Notes under the pieces: generated by a model
Told to the model about the DNA's origin: nothing
Databases searched by the model: none
Seen by the model: only the letters and a program-made list of their open reading frames with translations
Translations under genes and position numbers: made by a program
In this document: positions 37,408-48,500 of the stretch, piece after piece
How the letters are laid out: each line of letters opens with the position of its first letter
Position numbering within the stretch: position 1 is the stretch's first letter
NCBI GenBank assembly: GCA_030849075.1
Contig: JASAOO010003425.1
Coordinates: 1 to 59,264 of the forward strand
Source: Zelonia costaricensis
Lineage: Eukaryota > Euglenozoa > Kinetoplastea > Trypanosomatida > Trypanosomatidae
DNA: 59,264 nt
Reading direction: 5' to 3'

Positions 37408-38598
37408 TCAGCACTTGCGAAAGAGGCACAGCGTCAGCGACGGCGCGTCGGCGCAGGGGTGCGAGGCGGCGGTGTCGAAGTAGCCGTGTGTGAGGACATC
37501 ACCCAGCAGCCGCGTGCGCCCCAGCTCGGAGGCGATGTGGCGGCCGTGGTACAGGTAGACCCACCCGTGGCGGTCGTCGAGGGCGACGCCGGCCTCGTCC
37601 TGCACGCACTTCACCAGGCAGTCGGCCAAAAGAGCGGCCGTGCAGCTGCCGAGGCAACTCGTGCCATCGGCCACGCCGCTCGGACACGCCGGTGGCCACC
37701 GCCGCCGCGAGTGCTGCGCGGCCTCGTATGAATAGCCGCCGTCGCACGAGGGTGTGGGCGGCGTGTAGGGGCCCGTCGACTCCTCGTTGCGGTAGAGGCC
37801 ACCCGCACTACCCGACCCGCTGCTCGATGGAGAGGAGGGCGCGTACGTCAGAAGAGGCCTCTCGAGTTGGTCGTCGCACTCTGTAGAGCCCAGGACGCGG
37901 CACGTCACGTGCTCCAGCAGCTGCACCCCGGCCTGCTCCCCGTCGAGGCTCTCGTAGAAGGTGGTGTCGCGGTGCCACGTGTAGTGGAAGATGGGCTGCA
38001 GCACAAACGTGCAGCGGCGGCCAGTGTCACCGCGCACGACGACGATGCGCAGGGGCCGCAGCGTGAGCGTCAGCCCCTGCTCGTCGGCCTGCTCCTCTGC
38101 GTCAGTGGCTTCTCGCACGCTGCGGGTGGAGGAGCAGCAGGTGGGCGATGGCGCCGTCGAGGACGTCAGCGCGACGGAGGTGGCGAAGGAGGCGGACAAG
38201 TGGCGAGCGTGCACGTGCGCTGGGTGCCCGGATGACGGGATGTGCCGATCCACCGCACCGCTGCCACCGCCACTGCCGCACGCATGGCTCGGGCCCGCGG
38301 ACGAGGACACGCCGGGCGAGGGTAGCGGGGGTGGAAGGGGCGGGGGTGGCGTCAGTAGCGACAGCAGCGAAGGCGCCGCACCGAAGGGGGTCCCGGCGGA
38401 CTCCCCCCCCGGGCCGCCACCAGCGACGCGGCGATGCGGGGGTTGATTGTGAAATGGAGTGCCGCTGCTCTTGTGATTGCTGGCGGGGGGCAAGGCATCA
38501 ACGCGGAGGAGGCGGTGGCGGCGGTGCTCATCGCACTGCTGCTGCATGGCCAGCTGGTGCTCCTCACGCCGCCGCTTCAGCCCCTCCGAGGATGACAT
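37408..38598 (-). CDS. Hypothetical protein with a possible split ubiquitin-like fold (396 aa)
   Basis: Residues 1-170 are low-complexity, rich in Pro, Gly, Ser and His, and likely disordered. A hydrophobic strand pair follows (LRIVVVRGDTGRRCTFVLQP). After a variable insert rich in Ser and Gly, the C-terminus has a helix (LLADCLVKCVQDEAG) and strands (GWVYLYHGRHIASEL, LLGDVLTHGYF, SLTLCLFRKC). This order of beta-hairpin, helix and a strand ending in a short HGR-type turn resembles a beta-grasp/ubiquitin fold interrupted by an insert of about 100 residues. This is structure guessing from sequence only. No glycine-glycine tail is present, so it would be a ubiquitin-like domain, not a modifier. 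No signal peptide. Function unknown. Confidence 0.8.
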   Translation of the reverse strand: MSSSEGLKRRREEHQLAMQQQCDEHRRHRLLRVDALPPASNHKSSGTPFHNQPPHRRVAGGGPGGESAGTPFGAAPSLLSLLTPPPPLPPPLPSPGVSSSAGPSHACGSGGGSGAVDRHIPSSGHPAHVHARHLSASFATSVALTSSTAPSPTCCSSTRSVREATDAEEQADEQGLTLTLRPLRIVVVRGDTGRRCTFVLQPIFHYTWHRDTTFYESLDGEQAGVQLLEHVTCRVLGSTECDDQLERPLLTYAPSSPSSSGSGSAGGLYRNEESTGPYTPPTPSCDGGYSYEAAQHSRRRWPPACPSGVADGTSCLGSCTAALLADCLVKCVQDEAGVALDDRHGWVYLYHGRHIASELGRTRLLGDVLTHGYFDTAASHPCADAPSLTLCLFRKC

Positions 38599-40157
38599 TC
38601 GTTGGAGGGGAGGGGGGAGGAGGGAGGCGGGAAAGAGAGTGAGAGTGAGTGTGACACTCTTCTTGTCAGGGATGGGTGTGGGGGAGCGGGGGAAGTTGGG
38701 AGGTGCTGGTATGGGCCCTCGGGAGCGAAGAATAATTCCTGCTCTTGCCTATGCGCAATAGTGTGTGCGTTCGCGCGGGTGTGTGTGTGTGTGTGTGTGT
38801 GTGTGCACATGTCAAGTTGAGCAGAGCAAACAGTAAAGCGTAGAGTTGGAGGAGAAAGAGGAGAATGAAGGGGTGCTAGAAGATCTACGCGGCAGGAGCA
38901 CACGGTCAGCGGGCAACACCCGCCGCGTTCTCCGTCGTGTGTGTGTGTGTGTGTTTGTGTACCTTCACTTCGAATGGAGGTGGCCCGTGCGTCGATCTGC
39001 GCGGAAGGGGTGTGGGTGGATGGGGCTGCGCTGGGTGCTTGCATCGCTTGCCAAGCACAGGCGCAGCTTCGTGGCGAACTGGTACGAGGAGGTGGAGGCG
39101 GGGGGACACGACGTAGCCAAGGCCCCTTGCTCTTCACCACCTCAGAGGACCATGGCCGCCCGCAACTGGATGCCCACACGCATGCAGACGCCTCGACGAC
39201 GAAACGCGGTCTCGTGCGTCCGTGACGTGATGCACCCTTCACCTCGCACTGATGCTGTCATGTTTCTCCCTTTTCTTCCATTTCTTGGGTAGGGTGCTGA
39301 GAAGAGAAGTGCTACTGATTTACCGTCAACTCCGCCAATTCGGCCTAACAGACAAAGAGGGGAGAGGGAGAAGTGGGATGGGGAGGGGGGGGGGGGGGGG
39401 CGCGGAGAAAGAAGGAAGGCGGGAGGGGCGGTGTGAGGGGGGCGGGAGGGATCGGACAGTGGGAAATGAAGAAATACGGGACACACTCGCCAGACACCCA
39501 CGTCTACCCCCCCCCCCCCCCCACACACACACACAAGCACGAGCACACAAACACTGCCCCCCCCCTCTGCGCAATCACGCCCCGTCGTCGAGCGTACAGG
39601 CGCCCGCAGCAGACACAAACGACGCACATATGGTAGAACGTTCCACAGATGTCAACGACTGGTCACGTCTGTGGACGTGCAAAGGGCGTGTCCGGTGCGC
39701 ACCTGCGTCTGACTTTCCGGTGGACGCTGCACTTCTCCTGTTCCTCCGCCTCCCACCTTCTGCGCCGCGACCGCGCGGCGCATGCTAAGTGGCTAAATAA
39801 GAGATAAGGCCATTCCTACACAAATAATGAACAGACACACCCAAACAGACACACACACACACACACACATGCACACAACCGAGCCGTCACCGACGTCTGA
39901 ACACCGGAGGAAGGAGGACTGAACTGTGAGAGGGCGAGAGAGAACAAAGAGACGGGGTTCGTGTGCCTGTGTATGCGACAGAGAGCAAGCCACACACGTG
40001 GGAAGAGCCGCGGCTCCTCCCTTCCCCCGCTTTTGCAGGATGCTGCACCACCGCGCCCTCGCCCTTTCTCCCCTCTCACACACGACAAGCACGGCTATAC
40101 CTCCTCTCCTTATTCTTCTCTTTTCTTTACAGGAGGGCATCAGCACCGTCAGCTGAC
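38599..40157. other. Spacer between the Rieske gene and the ubiquitin-fold-like gene
   Basis: No confident gene. It contains a GT tract (38779-38804), a second one at 38937-38954, a 16-base G run (39385-39400), a 16-base C run (39507-39522) and a CA tract (39847-39869). Near 40094-40132 there is a plus-strand pyrimidine tract with CAG. Confidence 0.55.
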
Positions 40158-41051
40158 CTACAGCTTGCCCATGTAGATGGTGTTCTCGTCGAGCCAGCGG
40201 TACGGCGGCACCTCCAGGTTGAGGGGGGCCGGGCCCTGACGGATGCGGCCAGACGGATCGTAGTGGCTGCCGTGGCACGGGCAGAAGAAGCCGTTGAAGA
40301 GGCCCTCGTTCGGGATCGGCACGCAGCCGAGGTGCGTGCAGATGGCGATGACGACGGCCTTGTCGCGCTGGTCCGGAAAGCGGGCCTCGTCCGTCTCGGG
40401 GTCCTTCAGCGCCGACAGCGGCGTCTCTGTCACCTCCTTCATCTGCCGCGTCGAGCGGCGGTAGACGAACACCGGCTTGCCACGCCACACCACGGTCTTG
40501 CACTGCCGCTCATCGAGCGCGCCGACCTCGGCCTCGATGTTCATCTGGCCCACCATCGACATGGCGGGCTGGCCGACGTACCAGAGGGGGAGCAGGGCGT
40601 AGCGGGCCATCAGGATCACGAAGCCGAGCATCGCCGAGTTCAGCGCGTAGTCGGTGACGCGGGCGCGGTCCTCGAGCTCGTCCGCGAGCTTCGGCTTCAG
40701 GATGTGCTTGCGGAAGAACTCCTCATCCCACATGTTCGCGTCGAAGTCCTTCACCGCGACGCCGGCGGTCGCCTCGATGCGGCCCTGCGGGGCGCCCTCG
40801 GGGTACGTGTTCAGCACCACCTCCTCCGACGTGTCCACGTCGCACAGCGCCGGGTCCGAGTACTTGGCGTAGCGGCCGTACTTCTTCGTCATCTCGGCCG
40901 ACTGCGGCGGCTTCATAAACTCATCCGACCACGAGTTGACCGGCTTGTCCTTCTTCGTCAGGGGCATGTTACCCTCTAGCTGCTTGAAGACGAGCGAGAC
41001 GCGCGCGGCGCGGGTGGCCTGAAAGGCCGTCACGCACGAGCGACGGAACAT
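40158..41051 (-). CDS. Rieske iron-sulfur protein of mitochondrial complex III (297 aa)
   Basis: The subunit carries electrons from ubiquinol to cytochrome c1 in the inner mitochondrial membrane. Both cluster-binding boxes are intact: C-T-H-L-G-C at residues 238-243 (Cys238, His240) and C-P-C-H-G-S-H at 257-263 (Cys257, His260). Cys243 and Cys259 are placed for the conserved disulfide. A single membrane anchor lies at about 137-158 ([20 protein letters not shown]). The basic N-terminus ([19 protein letters not shown]) is a typical trypanosomatid mitochondrial presequence. Length and motif order fit the kinetoplastid protein. The start at 41049-41051 gives the presequence; upstream sequence is G-run rich. 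Third-position GC is about 95% in a 66-codon sample near the C-terminus. Confidence 0.97.
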   Translation of the reverse strand: MFRRSCVTAFQATRAARVSLVFKQLEGNMPLTKKDKPVNSWSDEFMKPPQSAEMTKKYGRYAKYSDPALCDVDTSEEVVLNTYPEGAPQGRIEATAGVAVKDFDANMWDEEFFRKHILKPKLADELEDRARVTDYALNSAMLGFVILMARYALLPLWYVGQPAMSMVGQMNIEAEVGALDERQCKTVVWRGKPVFVYRRSTRQMKEVTETPLSALKDPETDEARFPDQRDKAVVIAICTHLGCVPIPNEGLFNGFFCPCHGSHYDPSGRIRQGPAPLNLEVPPYRWLDENTIYMGKL

Positions 41052-41777
41052 GATGGCGGCTTGGTTGATGAGTGACGCACTTGTATGGAGCACGTAGAGG
41101 GAGTGGGGGGTGGGGGGGGGGGGGGAAGCTGGGGACACTTGGCGTGTTCGGCTTCAAATATAGACCGACGAAAAAGGAGTGGGGAAGGGGGGGGGAGGAG
41201 TAAGGCTGGTATGTGAGAAGGGGTCGCGGTAACGCTGGAGAAGTTACTAGTGTTTAAGGCGCTGGGTGTCGATCGCGGGTGGTGGTGGTGTGTGGGCAAA
41301 GAGGGGGGGGGGGCGATGTGTTACTTACACTACTCTTAGGCGGTTGTTTGTGTTGACGTCACGGGCAGGCGGAGATGTGGAGTGGGTGGGGACGAACGGA
41401 GGAAAGCAAGAGAAAAGGGGGAGGGAGAGGAGAAGGGGAGAGTGGGGTGGACAGTCGGCGTTGTAGAGGAAACCGAGGCCACGTTGCACGACGCCTTCTG
41501 CGCGTGCCACTGCGCCACCGCAGCGGAGGAGACGCGCGAGCAGCACACTTCTGCGCGCTGTGAGGCCTGCTCGACAGCGCCGCTTCCTCTTAGAATAGAA
41601 GGTGACTGCGTAGTGCCGTGCACCTGTGCTCGCACAGTGCCGTGACTACTATTCCTTCAGCTACGCTTGAGAGAGCGAGGGCAAGGTGAGGAGATCGAAG
41701 CTACCGGAGGGGAATGGAGTATGTGGGGGGGGGAGGGGACTCCCTACAGCCAACTACTTGAGCAAGCCTGGCAGCAC
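41052..41777. other. Spacer upstream of the Rieske gene
   Basis: No gene seen. G-rich on the plus strand, including runs at 41117-41126 and 41305-41314; in the sense direction this is a long C/T region that likely drives Rieske mRNA processing. Confidence 0.55.
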
Positions 41778-44189
41778 TCACGCCACGACGCCAGCGGGTG
41801 GGTGCATGCTGAGCCCGATGGCGAAGGCGGCGGCGCGCGTGCGGTCCTGCGTCGTGGCGACGAGCATCGGCAGCCTTGCCCAGCGGCCACGGGAGCGGTT
41901 CCTAAAGAGGGTGTCACCGGACAACCGCGAAGCAGGCAAGCAGAAAAGCGGCGCTGGCGAGTCCGCCACAGCAGCCGCACCCGAGTAGTCCCCCAGGATG
42001 TGCTGCACCAGCGCGTCGACGTTGGGCTGTGCGCTGCAGCACGCGCCTGCGTCGCCGGCCGGCCCAGGCACCGCGGGGAACGCTTCGCCGCGGTCGTGTG
42101 CAGCGATCATGCGCTCAAGCTGCTTGGCCACCAGCACCACTGACATACTACCCCCGTCGTGCGGCGACCGCGGTGCTGTTGGGGCTTCTGGCATTGTGGT
42201 CGTGGTGGAGGCGACCGTTGCCGTGAGTCGAGCGGGGTGGTGGTACTCCCCCATCAGCGCCCAGTCCGACGTCGCCTCCTCGGGCAACTGGCCCTCGGCG
42301 AGAAAAAAGCGCTCAGGGCAGTGCTCGAGCAGCGCCAGCTCGTCCTGTAGACCTAGCAGCGTGAAACCTGCACACAACAGTCCGTGCTGACTGCGGCGGC
42401 GCGCCGAGCGCGACGTGGTTGGCCACTCGCCGTCTCCCAGAGCGCTTGCCGAGATGACAGCCGCCATGCTCGCCGCCGTGCTGGCGGTGGTGGTGGCCTG
42501 CATGATCTCGTGCAGGATGCGCCGGGCGTGGAAGCGAGTAGGGTGCGCCGGCAGAGACGCGGCGGCGGCGGCCACCAAGTCGAGAAAGACGCGATGCGTG
42601 ATGACCACCTCGCGGTGTCGGGCGAGCTGCTTCAGCTGGTGGAATCGCTGCAGCACGTAGGCGGTGTCGGGGACCACAACGTCGTGGTGCACGCGACGCC
42701 GCACAATGCACTCAACGCGCTGCATGGGCGACAGCACATGAGCTCCCTCGGTGTGGTCCTCCAGAGCACCGCCACAAGAAGCAACAGTCGTTGCGCTCAC
42801 GTCACACGTCGGAAAAAGCTGATGGGCGGCGCTGTCCGTCCAGGACGTGCACCCTGACGCGGTTCCACCCACGGTCGGCGCCTCCGCTGCCGCTGTCAGC
42901 AACGCACCTCCGCCACTCCCACGCGCGCCGGTGCCGGGGAGCCGGGAGCGCCTGTAGGTCTCCGGAAAGACGTTGTGAGCCGCCGCGGGCAGCACGAGCG
43001 TCTCGGCGACGCGCCGCACCAACACGGCGTCCCAGTCGGGCACGAACTGCGCCATGAAGTCGAGGGAACTGCGGCAGAGGCGGCGATAGGGCCGAACAGC
43101 TTCGTCGACGGCGGCGAGCCGCGCCGCGTCGGCAGCCCCGAGTCCCAGCGCGGCTCCAGTCGACGTGCCCACCTCCTCCCAGAGCAGCTCCTGCTGCGCA
43201 GAGGTCGCGGTCGGGGTGGCGTGGGTGAAGGGGTGGAGCAGGATGATGCGGGAGAGCGTGCGCAGCGGGGCCGGCTCCATCTCTGTCGCTGCCGTCGACG
43301 GGGCGCCGCGGGACGGGGTGGTGAGTGACAGCATCTCGACCAGGCAGCACTCCCTCCCCAGCGGCCTGCGAAGCTGCTGGGTGGAGTGGAGAGTGTGCAG
43401 GCGCTGATAGATCCGGATGCGTGCCTGCTCCACCGAAGAGAGCGGCCGCACGTTGTCCAGCTCCGCCGTCGCCCACACCGACGTCGCGGCCGCAGCGACG
43501 TGCCGTTGTGTAGTGCAGGTCGAGGAGTGCACGATGGACAACGGCGGAGCTCCGCGCACCTCGCGGGTGCTCTCCGTCGCGGTGGCGGGCAGCGTGTCCT
43601 GCTCCGCGGCCATGAGGAGTGCCAGCATGGAGTGCTGGCAGCGGTGGTGCGGCACCGCGTCGAGGGCGCGTCGTGCGAGTTCGTCCAGCGGAAACACAGC
43701 TGCCGCCGCGGTGATGGTGGTCCGCTGTGTGGGTTTCGCTGCCGCACTCGACATGGACGTGATGCTGATGTTGATGAGGCCGCTGCTGCACACGATGCGG
43801 TACACTTCCAGCGCCTCGCTTGCGCGCCCCACGTCGAGGCAGCGCTGCATCGCGACAGCCGCGGCGTGCGTCAGCCGCTCCACATCCAGGGAGTCGGACA
43901 GAGAAAAGGAAGAGGCGGCGAGGAAACACAAGGGGGTTGGCACAGACACCAGACGTCGCTGCTGCGGGTGCTGCAGTGTCTGGCGCGTGGAAGGGCAGAA
44001 CGCCGCGTAGAAGTCGTTCATCGCAGCTTCCCAGAGGTGTGCGCTAGACGCAAGCGGGTGCACGTCGGTCAGCGGTGACGACGACGCACTGCGAGCCGCC
44101 GATGAAAGGGCGGCACGGCGGGCGGCCACGGCGCCCCACCCTGCCGCTCTCCGGCACCGCACCAAACGCATGCTCTTCACGCTCTGCAT
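41778..44189 (-). CDS. Probable mitochondrial protein with PPR-like helices (803 aa)
   Basis: The ATG at 44187-44189 (or the next one at 44171) opens a basic, Arg/Ala/Ser-rich N-terminus without acidic residues (MRLVRCRRAAGWGAVAARRA), which looks like a mitochondrial targeting sequence. Residues in the first quarter include VAMQRCLDVGRASEALEVYRIVCSSGL, a helix pair close to the pentatricopeptide repeat pattern. Further paired helices occur later (TAYVLQRFHQLKQLARHREV, ARRILHEIMQ). Long Ala/Thr/Ser-rich linkers separate them. PPR proteins bind organellar RNA and are abundant in trypanosomatid mitochondria, so a role in mitochondrial RNA metabolism or the mitoribosome is plausible but not proven. 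The frame upstream to 44339 precedes the likely splice acceptor and is excluded. Confidence 0.82.
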   Translation of the reverse strand: MQSVKSMRLVRCRRAAGWGAVAARRAALSSAARSASSSPLTDVHPLASSAHLWEAAMNDFYAAFCPSTRQTLQHPQQRRLVSVPTPLCFLAASSFSLSDSLDVERLTHAAAVAMQRCLDVGRASEALEVYRIVCSSGLINISITSMSSAAAKPTQRTTITAAAAVFPLDELARRALDAVPHHRCQHSMLALLMAAEQDTLPATATESTREVRGAPPLSIVHSSTCTTQRHVAAAATSVWATAELDNVRPLSSVEQARIRIYQRLHTLHSTQQLRRPLGRECCLVEMLSLTTPSRGAPSTAATEMEPAPLRTLSRIILLHPFTHATPTATSAQQELLWEEVGTSTGAALGLGAADAARLAAVDEAVRPYRRLCRSSLDFMAQFVPDWDAVLVRRVAETLVLPAAAHNVFPETYRRSRLPGTGARGSGGGALLTAAAEAPTVGGTASGCTSWTDSAAHQLFPTCDVSATTVASCGGALEDHTEGAHVLSPMQRVECIVRRRVHHDVVVPDTAYVLQRFHQLKQLARHREVVITHRVFLDLVAAAAASLPAHPTRFHARRILHEIMQATTTASTAASMAAVISASALGDGEWPTTSRSARRRSQHGLLCAGFTLLGLQDELALLEHCPERFFLAEGQLPEEATSDWALMGEYHHPARLTATVASTTTTMPEAPTAPRSPHDGGSMSVVLVAKQLERMIAAHDRGEAFPAVPGPAGDAGACCSAQPNVDALVQHILGDYSGAAAVADSPAPLFCLPASRLSGDTLFRNRSRGRWARLPMLVATTQDRTRAAAFAIGLSMHPPAGVVA

Positions 44190-44317
44190 TCTTTGCCTCT
44201 TGCGGAGTTGGCCGTGACCCGTTCCAGCAGTGGGGCCTACGACGCAGGCGCGACAACACGAGGCGGCGAGACGCACATGCGTACCGCGGCGAACGGAGCA
44301 GACTAGGCGCTCTAAAT

Positions 44318-44345
44318 CTAGATGGAGAGAAAGGCACACACAAGG
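44318..44345 (-). promoter_or_regulatory. Candidate trans-splice acceptor of the 803-aa gene
   Basis: In the sense direction a CT-rich tract ends in CATCTAG, with the AG at 44318-44319, about 129 bases before the ATG at 44189. The in-frame ATG at 44339 lies upstream of it and would be lost from the mRNA. Confidence 0.45.
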
Positions 44346-45235
44346 AAGGGGGAGGGCGGAGGTGTGGAGGCTATGCTACGCGTTGGTGACTATTCTAGAC
44401 GCTACTGGAAAGAAAAAGAAAAAAGGGGGGAGAAGAACAAACCGAGCTGAACTTGTTACGTGTCAAGGCACGCTGAGCAGCGTCTGCGTTGCGGAGGAGG
44501 AGGGGGGAGCAGGGGAAGAGAAAGAGGGGGTGAGGTGGGCTACGGAGCCACACACACACACACAAACTGAGGAGCCGTCGTACAGACTATCCACACCTGC
44601 GGTAGGGAAGGAGGGGGGGGGGGTTAGACGGGGCGGTGAAGAATGCAAGTGTGCGACTAAGATGGCGATGGAGAAACGTGGGATGGGGTAGGGGCGTGTG
44701 GTGCGGGGGCTCCAAATGCATCCAATCGCGCAGACCCTTGTGCGGGTCGTCGGCAGTGGCGTCACGCAGTAGTTGGAGGCGGCGGGGCGGAAGGCGCAAA
44801 GGGAAGGGTACGAGTAGGCAAGGTGAGGACTGCGGCCACGATGCGTGGCACGCCACGGTGTCCACGGACCGTTCTTGTCGAGAAACATGAACCGTGAAAG
44901 GGAGATTGTGCAGAGCGATGAGATGCAAAATAGCTGTCTGCCCCGACGCGCGTGCTGCAGTGCTGTCCTTCCCCAGTTGCGGTGTCGCCGTGGTGGGACT
45001 CGCCTTTCTCGACTTGATTGCAGGAGAGGGGGAGTGAGGGGAGATGACGGAACGGCACTCCCCACTCCCCCCACCGAAGCCTGCTGTTGCGCGTTTGCTT
45101 TGTTGTTCTTCCGATTTTTGGAAGAATGCCGGAGAAATTGAAGCTCCTTGTGGCAGCAGAACGGCACGGAAAAGAGTGGAGGGGGGATGACAATAACGGG
45201 CGATGTGGAGGAAGCATCGGCGTAGGAACACGCAG

Positions 45236-45240
<5 letters not shown>

Positions 45241-45277
<37 letters not shown>

Positions 45278-45283
45278 ACACAC
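45241..45283. repeat. CA dinucleotide microsatellite
   Basis: Sixteen CA units followed by an interrupted extension, in the untranslated region 3' of the 803-aa gene's start side and upstream of the 2144-aa gene's stop. Confidence 0.95.
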
Positions 45284-45572
45284 GTGCGCGGGCATGTTCG
45301 CTCACAGGAACGCGTGCGAATGCACCTACGTCGAGGCGCGCAGTAGGTGAGCCCGTACCGTTGTAGCAGGTGTGAAGCAGGGGAACACGAAAACAGAATA
45401 AGAAAAAAAGGAAAGCAGCAGCGAGCGCAAACACACAGACACGCCAGTGCACGAGGCGCACCGTGCTGGGTGCTCTGCGCAAAGGAATCAAAGAGAACCA
45501 CAGAGAGTGGAGCAGCGGTGCAGCGGCTCCACTCTCTTTCCCACTTAGGCACGAAAAGAAGACACATCGGCG

Positions 45573-48500
45573 TCACATCGAGTGTCCTCCTGTGAGGTCG
45601 CACAGCCACAATAGCAGCGGCGGCGCTCCCTCCACCGAGGCGGACACCACGTACGGCGAGCACACCGACTCCTGCATGAAGCAGTCCCCTGCCACCTCCT
45701 CGTCGGCGATAAGGCGCGTGCCGGGCGGCAGCAGGGCGAACTCCGCCAGCGTCGCTGCCGCTGCCGTCCCGCGGCGCTGCTCTTGCCCGTGCCGCTCATA
45801 AAGCACGTCGAGGGCGAGCAGCACTCGCACAATCGCGTCGATCTCGCGCTGTGCCGCATCGGGGGGCGCCCCCGCTCCACTGCGGCTGCCTTGGCCCTTC
45901 TCCGACGTCCCTCCCGCGGCGCCATCACGGGCGGACGAAGGCGGCGGCCACGTCGAGGCTGTCGGCGCTGGCACCTCGGGCCGCACTGCTGTTGACGGAG
46001 GGATGGAGTCCTGGTACGGCGCAGTTTCGATGTCTCGCGCGGATGTGGGGTGCGGTTGCTGCCGCTGCCCCGGGACGTGCACACGTGTGGCCACCTCGGG
46101 CCTCTGCAGGAACTCCGCGGCGCAGGCCCGCGCACGCTGCACGCATGTGATGCACACCACGGGGTCGCATAGAAGCGACAGCGCCGCGGCCAGCCCCCAG
46201 CCCGCGGCGAGGACGGGAAAGTCGTGATTGCGCCACGGACCGGCTGGGTGGAGCACCTGCAGCGCAAGACTGTCCAGTACAAGCGATCCTTGAAGGGTGG
46301 TGCCGTACCGGTGGACGAGCAGGTACAGCAGCCGCGCCGCCACCACCAGCATCGTTGCCGGCGCCGAAGACAGCGCCACCTCGGCGGCCACAGGGGCGCC
46401 GCCACAGCTCCCGCGTCCCTCGCCGCGCACCCCGCCGCGGGCGTGTTGGTGGTGCGGGGCCGCAAAGAGAAGGAACTGTGCACACCAGTCCAGCACCAAG
46501 GCAGCCGCGAAGCGCTCCTCGTCGGGGGTGCGCCGATGCGGTTGCACCGACGCGCCGTCGAGCCACGCCCACAGCTGCTGCGGCGTCGGCCGCGGTGGTG
46601 GGGATGGCGACGCCCAGCCACGTGGCCGCCGGCTCCCTCCTTGTGGTGGAGCATGAGGTGGCGCAGCGACCGCCTGCCCCGTCGACGTCCACCTCCCGCA
46701 GAGACGCAGGGCGGCTTCGAAGCCAGCCAAGGCAACGCAGCGTGCACGACCGACTGTCGCGCGGGTGGCGTCCGTGGCGGCCGCGGTGAACAGCCGGTGG
46801 AGCCTGAACACGGGTACCCACCCGTACCACGGCAGGAGGGGCGGCGAGGCATGGAAAGCGGCCTCACCGGCGCACACAGCCGCCGTACCCGCCTCGCCGA
46901 CTTCATCGGCCAGCGCTGCTGCGGCCCCGGCGAGAGTGTGTGCGTGCAGACCCCCATCGCCGATGCCGCTCGCACCGCTCATCGCCCGCCACGCCTGCAG
47001 GTAGGTGAGGGACGCCATCACACACACATCCACACAAGCGTCGGTCGGCATCGCCGCGGCAACGTCCGCCGCTTCACGAGGCCGCAGGAGCGCGACGGCC
47101 GCACTGCGAACGCGGAGGGTGAAGAGCGTGATGTCACCGCCGTGCAGCCGCACCACCTCCCCCCGACTGGGCCGCACGAGGAGCAGGTACAGAAGCTGCA
47201 GCAGCGGGCGGAGTAGCTCGGCAGCAGGGCCGTTGCCCGTCACCACACTCGCCAGCTCGTCCGCGGGGAGGGCCTGAAGCTGGGCGACGCGGTCAGCCGC
47301 GTACGCCGCCAGCGCAGCATCCGCGAAGGCGCACACCACCGGCGCCAGCAGGAACAGGGCGGCGCACCACAGTTGCACCAAAGCCACCGTGTAGGCGACA
47401 ACGGCGTGGTCGGTCAGCGGGGCCGTGTCTCGCCACTGGCCGTGCCTGCCGCGGTGCAGCATGAGAGGCAAGAGGTGATCGCGTGCGACGTGCATGGCCA
47501 GCACCGCGCGGCGCCTCCACTGCACAGGCCCTGTCGCCACTAGACACGCCGTCGGCAGCCCGCACGCACAGTTGCTGAAGCACAGCGCGGCTGCGACAAA
47601 CTCGAGGCAGCGCTGCGATGCACTGGCTTCGCCCCTTTCCCCCTCCACCTCACAATCCGCTGCACAAGCGTCTCGACGCGGCTGCGGCAGCGCCTCCTGT
47701 GGCTGCCACAACCCGTGCAGATGTCGTACGACCTCCCCGCGGGCGCGGAGAAACAGGGCCGTGAGGAGCAACGCGCGCGGGTACGACCAGACGCAGTGCC
47801 ACGCAGACGCGTCAGTCGCTCCAGCGCTATCGCCGCCGATCCCGCTGCTCGTGTTGTGGCTGTGCCGTACGTCGGGGAGAAGAAGGCACGGCCCCGTGAG
47901 ACGGCCACAGCTGTCAGTGCTGGTCGCCTGCGCTGGCGAGCACAGCACCGCGCTCATCACCGCGGCGGCAAAGAGGATGGCAGACGGCCCGTGCCGAGCA
48001 GCCACCGTTGCCGACAAGGCCGACGCCGTTACGTCGCGTCCTGCGGCGTAGACTTCGGTGTCTGCCGACCTCGCATCACTGCATCCAAAGCACTCGAGGA
48101 GGCTGCGCCCATCCACGCGGTGCCGCGTCTGCAGATGTGCCAGTTGCTGACACAACCCCCGCTGCACGTCCGACGCAGCGGCCACGTGGGAGAGAATGAC
48201 GCGCGCGTCCAGACCGGAAAAAATGTGCAGCGCCTCGTCATCCAGCAGCGCGTGCCGTGGCAGCGCGGCGAGCTGTGGCTCTGTGGCAAACCATAGGGTG
48301 CGCGCGACCAGGAGGTGCAGCACGATCTGTAGCTCGTCGAGGAGGCACCTGTCACTGCGGTTAGTAGTCGCGGAGGCGTCGAGGGCAGAGCCGGCTGTGT
48401 CTTCGCCAGCCTCCCTGCCACTGCCGGCACAGTCCTCCTCCGCTCCCGCAAGACCGTTCTCCTCGGCCCCCGCCACGAGCGGCGCGTTCGCCACGGCGTC

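Larger units (their letters stand above)
44190..45572. other. Spacer between the 2144-aa and 803-aa genes
   Basis: No gene seen. It includes a CA tract of 16 units with extensions (45241-45283), G runs near 44615, and purine-rich plus-strand sequence. Open frames here are repeat-coded. Confidence 0.6.

Noticed and set aside
46224..47216. Plus-strand open frame of 330 codons opposite the 2144-residue gene
   Set aside because: Arg/His/Pro-rich shadow frame with no domain, fully inside a better-supported gene.
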